DNA from: Paenibacillus_AR sp051594765
GTDB taxonomy: Bacteria > Bacillota > Bacilli > Paenibacillales > NBRC-103111
DNA: 64,000 nt
Direction of reading: 5' to 3'
NCBI RefSeq assembly: GCF_051594765.1
Contig: NZ_JBPPGJ010000018.1
Location: forward strand, 73,400-137,399
A program made the position numbers and the translations under genes. Of the stretch, positions 1 to 7,967 are shown piece by piece. How positions within the stretch are numbered: position 1 is the stretch's first letter; every line of letters starts with the position of its first letter. The notes beneath the pieces were generated by a model. That model saw nothing but the letters and a program-made list of their open reading frames with translations, was not told where the DNA came from and did not search any database.

Positions 1-19
1 GGCCAGGCCCGGCCTGTAC

Positions 20-57
20 AAAACGCCTGTCCCCGGAAGAGGGAACAGGCGTTTTTC
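20..57. terminator. Bidirectional rho-independent terminator
   Basis: An 11-bp stem (AAAACGCCTGT with ACAGGCGTTTT) is flanked by A-rich sequence on the left and T-rich sequence on the right, so it can stop transcription from both directions. It lies downstream of the minus-strand DUF2512 gene and of whatever plus-strand gene lies left of the window. Confidence 0.8.
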
Positions 58-108
58 CATGACTTGATGGTGCCAGGGTCTGTCGCTGTCGTATGCTTAC
101 GTGACCGG

Positions 109-468
109 TCAGGCCCTCTCCCGTTTCTGGGTCAATCCGGCGGAGATGAGATACCGGTGCAGGAAGTACTCGACGAAGGCGAACAGCAAACCGGTCAGCA
201 GGGACCCCGTAAAGTTGGAGACGGCACCGTCGAACATTGGGGTGATGTAGTACACCAGCATGGTAACGGCTGCCCAATCCAGCACGGTGCTGATCCAGAG
301 GGTGCCGCGCTTCAGGAACAGAAGCTCCAGTACAATGCCCGCCACGGCGATGACGGCTCCCAGGATGATGGGCTGGGTCCATCGGCCAAACTCCAGTCCG
401 TCGAACAGCAGTGCTGACAGCCATAAGGCAACAGGGTTTATGATCAGCTTGAACACGAAGCTTGTCAT
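109..468 (-). CDS. DUF2512 (YndM-like) small membrane protein
   Basis: A 119-residue, very hydrophobic protein with about four transmembrane segments and a short basic C-terminus. Composition and layout match the DUF2512 family of small Bacillales membrane proteins, whose function is unknown. The start at 468 follows a strong AAGGAGG on the minus strand; the frame stays open about 48 codons further upstream, but that part is not hydrophobic and has no ribosome site. It is a single gene divergent from murI. Family assignment is from memory of the pattern, so moderate. Confidence 0.7.
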   Translation of the reverse strand: MTSFVFKLIINPVALWLSALLFDGLEFGRWTQPIILGAVIAVAGIVLELLFLKRGTLWISTVLDWAAVTMLVYYITPMFDGAVSNFTGSLLTGLLFAFVEYFLHRYLISAGLTQKRERA

Positions 469-642
469 GGTTGAACCTCCTTGTATAGGAATGGCATAAA
501 CAGGGTCTGTGTTATAGGGTCTCAATGCCGGACCGGGCTTATGCATGGGAAGACGGGCGGCCGGTGCGTAGTTTTTTGGCAGGAAACCTGCTACAATCAG
601 GAAGGTATTCATACTAATAGCTGGCTGTTGGGTGGGTTATGC

Positions 643-1416
643 ATGCGCATCGGAGTCATGGATTCGGGTGTGGGCGGCGTTACGGTTCTAGCTGAAGCGC
701 TGCGCCGTCTGCCTGGAGAAGATTACGTTTATTTTGCGGATACGCGGAATGTGCCCTACGGCGAGAAGCCGAAGGATGAGGTCCGCCGCTTCATATTCGA
801 GGGTGTGGAACGGATGCTGGAGCTGGACATGAAGGCTCTGGTCATCGCCTGCAACACGGCCACCAGCATAGCGGCGGCGGAGCTTCGGAAGACCTATGAT
901 TTTCCGATTATCGGAATGGAACCGGCCGTGAAGCCGGCGGTGCTGAAGAACGAGACCCATGAGAAGCGGGTCCTGGTCTGCGCCACCAGCCTCACGCTGA
1001 AGGAAACGAAATACAAAGAGCTGGTATCCGCAGTGGACCGCAAGCATATCGTGGATTCCCTAGCCTTGCCCGGGCTGGTAGAGCTGGCCGAGCGCGGGAT
1101 GTTCGAAGGTTCCGAGGCCGAGGCGTATCTCAGGCAGGAGCTGTCGAAGCTGGAGCTGGCGAACTACGGGACGGCCGTTCTCGGCTGCACACACTTCCCG
1201 CTGTTCAGCCAAGTGTTCCGGAAGGTGCTTTCTCCCGGTACGGACATTATCGACGGTGCCGAAGGCACAGTGAAGCACTTGGCTTCCGTGCTGGACCGGG
1301 AAGGGCTGAGCGGCGGAGGCTCCGGAAGGGTGCTGTTCGAGTCGTCGGGATGCCGGGAGACGGACCTGCTCGTGTTCCAAGCGGCGCTGGAGCAGGCCCG
1401 GAGCCTGATCCTGTAA
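643..1416 (+). CDS. murI: Glutamate racemase
   Basis: Converts L-glutamate to D-glutamate for peptidoglycan precursor synthesis in the cytosol. The 257-residue product has the whole family signature: DSGVGG at residues 7-12 with the general acid/base Asp, a first catalytic Cys (C70) in ACNTATS, a second (C182) in GCTHFPL, and the PYG motif after the first strand. Length is normal for MurI/RacE. The start at 643 is the ATG directly before the conserved N-terminus; a longer frame from 481 adds an unconserved 54 residues. A GGTGGG stretch at 631 serves as a weak ribosome site. It is followed by an inverted repeat and a new promoter, so it is probably monocistronic. Confidence 0.93.
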   Translation: MRIGVMDSGVGGVTVLAEALRRLPGEDYVYFADTRNVPYGEKPKDEVRRFIFEGVERMLELDMKALVIACNTATSIAAAELRKTYDFPIIGMEPAVKPAVLKNETHEKRVLVCATSLTLKETKYKELVSAVDRKHIVDSLALPGLVELAERGMFEGSEAEAYLRQELSKLELANYGTAVLGCTHFPLFSQVFRKVLSPGTDIIDGAEGTVKHLASVLDREGLSGGGSGRVLFESSGCRETDLLVFQAALEQARSLIL

Positions 1417-1417
1417 T

Positions 1418-1480
1418 CGGACCGTTTGGCATTTGAAGGAGCCTTCTTGTACAATAAGGATGGTAAATCCTAACGGTCCG
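1418..1480. repeat. Inverted repeat bracketing the promoter of the next gene
   Basis: CGGACCGTT (1418-1426) and its exact complement AACGGTCCG (1472-1480) lie 45 nt apart. The left arm starts just after the murI stop codon and the right arm directly precedes the GGGAGG ribosome site of the next gene. In RNA reading through from murI the arms can pair beside that ribosome site; RNA started at the internal promoter lacks the left arm. Confidence 0.5.
1426..1455 (+). promoter_or_regulatory. Sigma-A type promoter
   Basis: TTGGCA (1426-1431), an 18-bp spacer and TACAAT (1450-1455), each hexamer one mismatch from consensus. It would start transcription near 1462 for the UPF0173 hydrolase gene. Confidence 0.6.
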
Positions 1481-1496
1481 GGAGGTCTTTTTCCTT

Positions 1497-2180
1497 ATGA
1501 ACATCACTTATCTGGGACATTCATCCCTGCTCGTCGAGCATGACGGGATCCGGGTGGTTATCGATCCCTTCCTGTCGGGGAATCCGCAATCGGCGGTGCA
1601 AGCGGCGGAGCTGAAGGTGAATGCGGTGCTCCTGACCCATGGGCACGACGATCATTTCGGCGACACGCTGGAGATTGCGGCTAAGAATGATTGCCCGGTG
1701 GTGGCCATCCATGAGCTGGCCGTGTTCTGCTCCTCTAAGGGCGTGAAAGCCCATGGCATGAACCTGGGGGGCTCCCACCAGTTCGAAGGCTTCCGGGTGA
1801 AGCTCATGCCCGCTTGGCACAGCAATTCCGTACGGGACGGAGACAAGCTCCTGTATGCAGGAGAACCGGCCGGCATTCTCTTGACCATGGGCGGTAAGAC
1901 CCTTTATCATGCGGGAGATACGGCTCTCTTCAGCGACCTGAAGCTGGTCAGCGAGCTGCATAAGCTGGATGCGGCTGCGCTTCCGATCGGGGATAACTAT
2001 ACCATGGGACCAGAGGAGGCGGCGATTGCCTCGGAGTGGCTCCGTCCGGGCGTTGTGATTCCCCTCCACTTCAACACGTTCCCGATGATCCGGCAGGATG
2101 GAGATGCATTCGTGAAGCTGTGTGAGGCGAAGGGAATCCGCGCCTGTACGCTGGCGGCAGGGGAAAGTCTGGAAGTCTAG
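1497..2180 (+). CDS. UPF0173 metal-dependent hydrolase (YtkL-like)
   Basis: A 227-residue single-domain metallo-beta-lactamase-fold protein. It opens with MNITYLGHSS, has the metal-binding HGHDDH at residues 48-53, a second ligand region LYHAGDTALF near residue 140, and a late PLHFNTFP. This is the UPF0173/YtkL layout, a widespread intracellular family whose substrate is not established. GGGAGG sits upstream of the ATG with a T-rich gap. A terminator follows, so the gene stands alone behind its own promoter. Confidence 0.88.
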   Translation: MNITYLGHSSLLVEHDGIRVVIDPFLSGNPQSAVQAAELKVNAVLLTHGHDDHFGDTLEIAAKNDCPVVAIHELAVFCSSKGVKAHGMNLGGSHQFEGFRVKLMPAWHSNSVRDGDKLLYAGEPAGILLTMGGKTLYHAGDTALFSDLKLVSELHKLDAAALPIGDNYTMGPEEAAIASEWLRPGVVIPLHFNTFPMIRQDGDAFVKLCEAKGIRACTLAAGESLEV

Positions 2181-2207
2181 ATTCGAGCGGATGGCGGCAT
2201 GCCGGAG

Positions 2208-2237
2208 AAGGAAATCCTAACAGGGGTTTCCTTTTTT
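2208..2237 (+). terminator. Rho-independent terminator
   Basis: AAGGAAACC-type stem (2208-2217 with 2225-2233) followed by a run of six T. It ends the UPF0173 gene. Confidence 0.75.
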
Positions 2238-2283
2238 GTTTAGGCTCCCAATTTCTTGGAGACAGGAAAGGCAGGTTGACGCC

Positions 2284-3585
2284 ATGCGCAAGCCGGTGTC
2301 CGAAACAGGCAGCGAGAAACAACTGGTGGAGGTTATTAAGGAAACGGCGAAGCCGTTGGACAAGGCGGAGGATCTGGATCCGCTGGTGAAAGCGTCGGGA
2401 GGCGCCCGGATCGTCATGCTGGGGGAGGCGTCCCACGGGACCTCTGAATTCTATACCTGGCGGGCGGAGCTAACCAAGCGTCTCATCCGGGAAAAAGGCT
2501 TCCGCTTCATCGCCGTGGAGGGCGACTGGCCCTCCTGTTATGAGTTGAACCGTTGGGTGAAGGGCGAGACGGCCGAAGCGGTGACGGCGGAGGAGCTTCT
2601 GTCGCTCTCCTTCCGCCGCTGGCCGTCATGGATGTGGGCGAACCGTGAGGTGGCGGAGCTGATGGTATGGCTTCGGGATTGGAACAAGAAGCTGAAACCG
2701 GAGGAGCAGGTCGGCTTCTATGGCCTGGATGTATACAGCCTCTGGGAATCCATCGATGAGGTGCTGGGGTATGTAAGGCGCAAGGGCGACGAGGCGCTAA
2801 CCGCGGCTGCTGAGAAGGCCTTCGAGTGCTTCCAGGGCTACGGCCGGGATGAGCAGCGGTACGCCGTATCCACCGCTTATCTGGATGCCTCCTGCGAGGA
2901 CGAGGTGGTGGACCTGCTTGGCAGACTGCGCCGCGAACGGGTGCGGATGGAAGCGGCGGGAGCCGGCGGGGATGCGGCCTTCAGTGCTGAGATCAACGCC
3001 TTGGTTGCGGCCAACGCCGAGCATTATTACCGGACGATGGTCGGTGGGGATGCGGAGTCCTGGAACATCCGGGACGAACATATGGCCGAGGTGCTGGCAA
3101 AGCTGATGGAGTACCACGGGCCGGAGGCCAAGGCGGTGATCTGGGAACATAACACCCATGTGGGGGATGCCCGTGCAACCGACATGCTGGAGGACGGGAT
3201 GGTGAATGTGGGCCAGCTGGTCCGGGAGCGGTTCGAGCGTTCCTTCGCCGTGGGCTTCAGCACCTACCGCGGCAGCGTGCTGGCCGGCTCCTCCTGGGGA
3301 GCTCCGGTTCAGACCATGCCCGTGCCTGAAGCCTGGAAGAACAGCTGGGACGAGCTTCTCCACCGGGCGGGGGGAGGCAACAAGCTGCTGCTGTTCGGCG
3401 AGAGCTCCTCGAGCCTCTTCGAGGACACGCGGGGTCAGCGTGCCATCGGGGTTGTGTACCGTCCCCAGAGCGAATGGGGCAATTACGTGCCCACTTCGCT
3501 GTCCAAGCGCTACGACGCCTTGCTGTACCTGGAGGAGACGAAGGCTCTGAGCTTCCTCCAGCAGCGGGAGCCCGCCTTGGTCTAG
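2284..3585 (+). CDS. Erythromycin esterase family protein
   Basis: A 433-residue protein of the erythromycin esterase/succinoglycan-synthesis superfamily. The core GEASHGTSEF near residue 45, the VEGDWPSCYELNRW segment near residue 80 and the WEHNTHVGDAR block carry the conserved Glu/His residues of the family. Characterised Ere enzymes open the macrolactone ring, but most chromosomal homologues have no proven substrate, so a resistance role is not implied. The start at 2284 follows AGGAAAGG; an upstream ATG at 2236 lies in the terminator tail and is less likely. The gene precedes a multidrug exporter, an adjacency of unclear meaning. Confidence 0.85.
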   Translation: MRKPVSETGSEKQLVEVIKETAKPLDKAEDLDPLVKASGGARIVMLGEASHGTSEFYTWRAELTKRLIREKGFRFIAVEGDWPSCYELNRWVKGETAEAVTAEELLSLSFRRWPSWMWANREVAELMVWLRDWNKKLKPEEQVGFYGLDVYSLWESIDEVLGYVRRKGDEALTAAAEKAFECFQGYGRDEQRYAVSTAYLDASCEDEVVDLLGRLRRERVRMEAAGAGGDAAFSAEINALVAANAEHYYRTMVGGDAESWNIRDEHMAEVLAKLMEYHGPEAKAVIWEHNTHVGDARATDMLEDGMVNVGQLVRERFERSFAVGFSTYRGSVLAGSSWGAPVQTMPVPEAWKNSWDELLHRAGGGNKLLLFGESSSSLFEDTRGQRAIGVVYRPQSEWGNYVPTSLSKRYDALLYLEETKALSFLQQREPALV

Positions 3586-3621
3586 CTGCCGGAAAGAATG
3601 GGTATAGACGCATCTTTCCCA

Positions 3622-3650
3622 TTGCATGGACCTGAGGCTGGTGATAAAGT
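3622..3650 (+). promoter_or_regulatory. Candidate promoter for the bmr leader
   Basis: TTGCAT, 17 bp, then TAAAGT preceded by TG (an extended -10 of moderate quality). It would start RNA near 3657, about 50 nt before the leader ORF. Weak match; offered because the leader needs a promoter in this gap. Confidence 0.35.
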
Positions 3651-3705
3651 GGCAAGGTACCGGTATGGATAACGGTGGAAGCAGATGTTGAAGAGGAGGA
3701 GTCCC

Positions 3706-3789
3706 ATGCGCGAGATGATGCGGGCCGACAGCGGCTTTACCGGCCTGAGCCGGACGATATGGGACGTAATCCGCAACTGGCGCGGCTGA
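3706..3789 (+). CDS. Leader peptide upstream of bmrC (27 codons)
   Basis: A 27-residue ORF with a strong GAGGAGG 5 nt before its ATG, too short for normal ORF lists. It sits between a candidate promoter and a rho-independent terminator, 195 nt before bmrC. In Bacillus subtilis the exporter bmrCD is controlled by a translated leader (bmrB) and ribosome-mediated attenuation; position and architecture match, although I cannot claim sequence similarity to BmrB. Inside the ORF lie a CCGGC/GCCGG hairpin (3740-3753) and CGTAATC (3765-3771), which is complementary to GATTACG (3817-3823) in the terminator. A longer overlapping frame at 3675-3857 has no ribosome site and reads into the terminator, so I reject it. 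Confidence 0.6.
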   Translation: MREMMRADSGFTGLSRTIWDVIRNWRG

Positions 3790-3807
3790 TAGATGATGAG
3801 CCGACGT

Positions 3808-3846
3808 GGGACGCACGATTACGGGAGTATTCGTGCGTCCCTTTTT
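3808..3846 (+). terminator. Terminator/attenuator before bmrC
   Basis: A GC-rich stem (GGGACGCACGA with TCGTGCGTCCC) followed by CTTTTT lies between the leader ORF and bmrC. GATTACG at the upper stem and loop (3817-3823) can pair instead with CGTAATC inside the leader ORF, which would break the top of the terminator. This fits an antibiotic-induced attenuation switch. Confidence 0.75.
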
Positions 3847-3983
3847 GCGTTGGGTAGCAAAAAGTTGGAAAAGGATGGTTTACAAAGGAAGGCTGAATGA
3901 CATAAAATAGAAGTTGCGAACATATGTTTCTATGTCGTGGCATGGCCGACGTCATAGATAAGGTTCGGACCGGGAAAGGGGTA

Positions 3984-5771
3984 ATGAACGTGTTCATCGT
4001 GTTCCGCAAGCTGGGCTGGTACTTCCGCATGGAATGGAAGCGGTACACCGTTGCGGTGGTGCTGCTGGCCTTGTCCGGCATGATCGAGGTCATTCCGCCC
4101 AAGCTGATCGGCATTTCCATTGACGGGATCCACCAAGGCACCCTGGACGGAAGCGGCTTTGCCAAGATCATCGCTCTCTGGGTGGGAATCACCGTCTTCG
4201 GGTACTTCATGAATTATATCTGGCATTACCAATTGTTCGGAGGGGCCATCGTGCTGGAGCGGAAGCTTCGCCACAGGCTCATGGGCCACTTCCTTCGCAT
4301 GTCGCCCGCCTTCTATGAGCGCAACCGGACGGGAGACCTGATGGCCCGCGCCACCAACGATCTGTGGGCGGTATCCGCCACGGCGGGCTTCGGTATACTG
4401 ACGCTGATCGACTCCACCGTCTTCATGTGCACGCTTCTGATTGTGATGGCCGGGGTCATCAGCTGGAAGCTGACGCTGGCTGCTCTTCTTCCGCTTCCTG
4501 TCATGGCCGTGCTGATGAAGCACTTCGGCAAGAAGATCCACGAGCGCTTCATGAGTGCCCAGGACGCGTTCGGCGAGCTGAACGATCAGGTGCTAGAGTC
4601 CGTCTCCGGCGTCCGCGTCATCCGCGCCTTCGTTCAGGAGGAGGCCCATACCGCTAGGTTCCACGGCAAGACCCAGGAGGTGCTGGGCAAGAACCTGGCC
4701 GTCGCCCGGATCGACGCCGTATTCGAGCCCTTAGCCAAGGTGCTGGTCGGCTTGAGCTACATCATCGGCATCTGCTATGGCGGATATCTGGTCTTCAACA
4801 GTGAGATTTCACTGGGAGAATTGGTCTCCTTCAACGTTTTCCTGGGGATGCTGATCTGGCCCATGTTCGCCATCGGCGAACTGATCAACGTCATGCAGCG
4901 GGGCAACGCTTCGCTGGATCGGGTGAACGAGACCTTGAATCATCAGCCGGACGTATCGGAAGCCGAGCATCCTATCCAAGCGGAGCGTCCGGATTCCATT
5001 GCCTTCCGGGATGTCACCTTCCGGTATCCGTCCTCCGCCGTCGATAACCTGTCCGGTGTCACCTTCACGCTGAAGCGGGGTCAGACGCTGGGGGTCGTCG
5101 GGCGAACGGGAAGCGGCAAGACGACGCTTCTGAAGCAGCTGCTCCGGGAATATGCGGGAGTGCAAGGAGAGGTGGCCGTCTCCGGGGTGCCGGTTGACCG
5201 GCTGGATATGGACCGTCTGCTCGGCTGGATCGGCTACGTGCCCCAGGAGCCCGTTCTGTTCTCCCGGACGATCCGGGAGAACATCCTCTTCGGCTCCAAG
5301 CGGGACGTTACGGAGGATGAGCTGGAGCGGTCCCTGGAGCGTGCGTCCTTCTCCAAGGACATTCGCTTCCTGCCGGACGGTCTGGAGACCTTGGTCGGAG
5401 AGAAGGGAGTCGCGCTGTCCGGCGGACAGAAGCAGCGGGTAAGCATCGCCAGGGCTCTGATCGCGGACCCCGAGATCCTGCTGCTGGACGACGCGCTGTC
5501 TGCTGTTGACGGCCGTACGGAAGCGGAGATCATCGAGGGCATCCGGACGGAGCGGGCGGGCAAGACCACCCTGATTACGACACACCGTCTGTCCGCCGTG
5601 CAGCACGCCGACCTGATACTGGTGCTGGACGATGGCCGGGTCATCGAGAGGGGAACCCATGACGAGCTGATCGCACAAGACGGCTGGTATAAGGAGCAGC
5701 ACGACCGACAGCGGCTGGAGTCGCAGTTGGAAGAAGATAGAGTGCCGGACCGAAGCGGTCCGGACCGATAA
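3984..5771 (+). CDS. bmrC: Multidrug ABC exporter half-transporter BmrC (YheI-like)
   Basis: A 595-residue half-transporter: six-helix exporter membrane domain (about residues 1-310), then a nucleotide-binding domain with Walker A GRTGSGKT, signature LSGGQKQR and Walker B ILLLDD. The residue after the Walker B Asp is Asp503 rather than the catalytic Glu, the degenerate-site feature of BmrC in heterodimeric exporters. It is expected to pair with the next product to pump drugs out across the cell membrane. The start at 3984 follows AAAGGGG; in-frame ATGs at 3924 and 3942 lack ribosome sites. It follows an attenuator-like leader and is 13 nt from bmrD. Confidence 0.88.
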   Translation: MNVFIVFRKLGWYFRMEWKRYTVAVVLLALSGMIEVIPPKLIGISIDGIHQGTLDGSGFAKIIALWVGITVFGYFMNYIWHYQLFGGAIVLERKLRHRLMGHFLRMSPAFYERNRTGDLMARATNDLWAVSATAGFGILTLIDSTVFMCTLLIVMAGVISWKLTLAALLPLPVMAVLMKHFGKKIHERFMSAQDAFGELNDQVLESVSGVRVIRAFVQEEAHTARFHGKTQEVLGKNLAVARIDAVFEPLAKVLVGLSYIIGICYGGYLVFNSEISLGELVSFNVFLGMLIWPMFAIGELINVMQRGNASLDRVNETLNHQPDVSEAEHPIQAERPDSIAFRDVTFRYPSSAVDNLSGVTFTLKRGQTLGVVGRTGSGKTTLLKQLLREYAGVQGEVAVSGVPVDRLDMDRLLGWIGYVPQEPVLFSRTIRENILFGSKRDVTEDELERSLERASFSKDIRFLPDGLETLVGEKGVALSGGQKQRVSIARALIADPEILLLDDALSAVDGRTEAEIIEGIRTERAGKTTLITTHRLSAVQHADLILVLDDGRVIERGTHDELIAQDGWYKEQHDRQRLESQLEEDRVPDRSGPDR

Positions 5772-5784
5772 GGCGGTGGATAGC

Positions 5785-7806
5785 ATGCCAACCACAGGCA
5801 AACGATTGTTGCGCTACGCGTGGACTTATAAGAATACGATCTTGCTGGCACTGCTGTGCCTGGCATTGGCGGTAAGCACGGAGATGGCCGGACCCTTGAT
5901 CGCCAAACGGATGATCGACCGGAACATTCTGGGCATCGAGCAGCCGTGGTACCGGATCTCCGGTGAGCCGGGGGCATTCGCGGTTTCTTACGGCGGCGCC
6001 TTCTACAAACGGGACGACCATTACGCGGATGGGGAGGCCAGAGGAGAAGCGGCAACGGTGCTCCAGACCGGAAGAGACTATTATTGGGTGACCGGCGAAG
6101 TCCGGGAGAAGGGGGAGAAGACGTTTGCCGACGGCCGGTTGACCGTGAAGAGCAGCGACGGAGGCCTTGCGTCATACCCGGCCGTCCGCTTGACCCGGGA
6201 AGAGCTGTACCGGTTCTACAAGCCGGAGTTTCCCGGCTTGCTGCGGATGGCCGGCTTCTATTTCGGACTCCTACTGATCGGAGCGCTCTTCACCTATGGG
6301 CAGCGGCTGCTGCTCCAGACCTCGGCGAACCGGATCGTCCAGCGGATGAGGGAGGATGTGTACGCTCATATCCAGAGGCTTCCGGTCCATTACTATGACA
6401 ACCTTCCCGCCGGCAAGGTCGTCTCCAGGATCACCAACGACACGGAGGCCGTTCGGGAGCTGTTCGTGGCGGTGCTGGCCAACTTCTTCTCCGGCATCGT
6501 GTACATCACGGCGATTCTCGGCGCGCTGTATCTGCTGGATGTCCGGCTGTTCTGGTTCGCCGTTCCCATGGTGCCGATTCTGGTCCTATGGATTGCCTTC
6601 TACCGCCGGGTGGCCGGCCGGTATAACAAGGCGATCCGGAGCAAGCTGTCGGACATCAACGGCATGATTAATGAGTCCATCCAAGGGATGGCGATCATCC
6701 AAGCCTTCCGCAGACAGAAGGAGACGCAGGAGGAATTCGACTCCCATAACAAGGAGCTCTATGATTATCAGACCCGGATGCTGAATCTGAACTCGTTCAC
6801 GTCCCATAATCTGGTCAATTTTATCCGGAATCTGACCTTCCTGCTGGTCATCTGGCTGTTCTGGGGAGGCACCTTGGGGCAGTTCGTGTCGGTCGGCGTG
6901 TTATACGCCTTCGTAGATTACATGAACCGGATGTTCCAGCCTATCGTCGGCATCGTGAATCAGCTGACGAATCTGGAGTCGGCCCGGGTATCCGCAGAGA
7001 GGGTCTTCCAGCTTCTGGATGAGGAAGGCGTTCCGGTGGAGCCGGGTACCATGCCCCGCTACAAGGGGACCGTGGAGTTCGACAAGGTGTGGTTTGCTTA
7101 CAAGGAGAACGAATGGGTGCTGAAGGACATTTGCTTCCAGGCCGAACAAGGACAGACGGTAGCGCTGGTGGGACATACGGGCTCAGGCAAGAGCTCGATC
7201 CTAAACCTGCTGTTCCGATTCTATGAGATCGAGAAGGGCAGCATCCGGATTGACGGACGGGACATCGGGGAACTGCCCAGCCAGCATCTTCGCAAGCATA
7301 TGGGCATCGTGCTGCAGGATCCGTTCCTGTTCACCGGGACGATCGCTTCCAATGTCAGCCTGGATGATCCGTCCATCAGCAGGGAGCAGGTCATCCAAGC
7401 CCTGAAGGATGTGGGGGCTTACGAGATGTTCATGAAGCTCCCCGGAGGCATTGACGAGCCGGTCATCGAGAAGGGCAGCACGTTGTCCGCCGGCCAGAGA
7501 CAGCTCATCTCCTTCGCTCGGGCCTTGGCCTTCAATCCGGCCATACTCATCCTGGATGAAGCAACGGCCAGCATCGATACGGAGACGGAAGCCCTGATCC
7601 AGCAGGCGCTTGACGTGTTGAAGCGGGGGCGGACCACCTTCGTCATCGCCCACCGTCTATCCACCATCCGTCAGGCAGATCAGATTCTGGTGCTGGATCA
7701 CGGCCGGATCGTGGAGCGCGGCAGCCATGACCGGCTCATGGAACAGCAGGGGAAGTATTACGCCATGTATCAGCTGCAGCACGGGTCGGCGGTACTGACG
7801 GCTTGA
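5785..7806 (+). CDS. bmrD: Multidrug ABC exporter half-transporter BmrD (YheH-like)
   Basis: A 673-residue half-transporter. Between the first two membrane helices it carries an insert of roughly 90 polar residues, the extracellular domain typical of BmrD/YheH. The nucleotide-binding domain has GHTGSGKSS, a signature altered to LSAGQ, and a canonical Walker B ILILDE with Glu592. Together with the Asp in BmrC this gives one competent and one degenerate ATP site. The start at 5785 sits 5 nt after AAGGCGGTGG; a GTG at 5776 lies inside that site. A strong terminator follows at 7830. Confidence 0.88.
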   Translation: MPTTGKRLLRYAWTYKNTILLALLCLALAVSTEMAGPLIAKRMIDRNILGIEQPWYRISGEPGAFAVSYGGAFYKRDDHYADGEARGEAATVLQTGRDYYWVTGEVREKGEKTFADGRLTVKSSDGGLASYPAVRLTREELYRFYKPEFPGLLRMAGFYFGLLLIGALFTYGQRLLLQTSANRIVQRMREDVYAHIQRLPVHYYDNLPAGKVVSRITNDTEAVRELFVAVLANFFSGIVYITAILGALYLLDVRLFWFAVPMVPILVLWIAFYRRVAGRYNKAIRSKLSDINGMINESIQGMAIIQAFRRQKETQEEFDSHNKELYDYQTRMLNLNSFTSHNLVNFIRNLTFLLVIWLFWGGTLGQFVSVGVLYAFVDYMNRMFQPIVGIVNQLTNLESARVSAERVFQLLDEEGVPVEPGTMPRYKGTVEFDKVWFAYKENEWVLKDICFQAEQGQTVALVGHTGSGKSSILNLLFRFYEIEKGSIRIDGRDIGELPSQHLRKHMGIVLQDPFLFTGTIASNVSLDDPSISREQVIQALKDVGAYEMFMKLPGGIDEPVIEKGSTLSAGQRQLISFARALAFNPAILILDEATASIDTETEALIQQALDVLKRGRTTFVIAHRLSTIRQADQILVLDHGRIVERGSHDRLMEQQGKYYAMYQLQHGSAVLTA

Positions 7807-7829
7807 AGCCGGCATCGCCTGCGGCACTT

Positions 7830-7882
7830 CAAGGCCCGCAAGGTGCCCGGTTTCGGGCTTCCCATGCGGGCCTTGCTTTTTG
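7830..7882 (+). terminator. Rho-independent terminator after bmrCD
   Basis: An 11-bp stem (CAAGGCCCGCA with TGCGGGCCTTG) carrying a second inner hairpin (GCCCG/CGGGC), followed by CTTTTTG. Confidence 0.85.
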
Positions 7883-7925
7883 CCTTGCGGATGGCTTCGG
7901 CAAGAACGGGTTAGCCGGAAAGTTA

Positions 7926-7934
7926 TGGTATAAT
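7926..7934 (+). promoter_or_regulatory. Extended -10 promoter for the sirtuin operon
   Basis: TG-G-TATAAT, a perfect extended -10 element 34 nt before the sirtuin start; no clear -35 hexamer. RNA would begin near 7941. Confidence 0.7.
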
Positions 7935-7967
7935 GAACCCATCAGCGCGTTAGAGGAGGTCGGCCAT

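Noticed and set aside
3675..3857. 60-codon ORF overlapping the bmr leader
   Set aside because: It lacks a ribosome site and runs through the terminator stem; the 27-codon frame starting at 3706 has the strong site.
2284..7806. Antibiotic-resistance island (esterase plus exporter)
   Set aside because: Both families are common in Bacillales chromosomes, base and codon use match the surroundings, and no mobile element or flanking repeat is visible.
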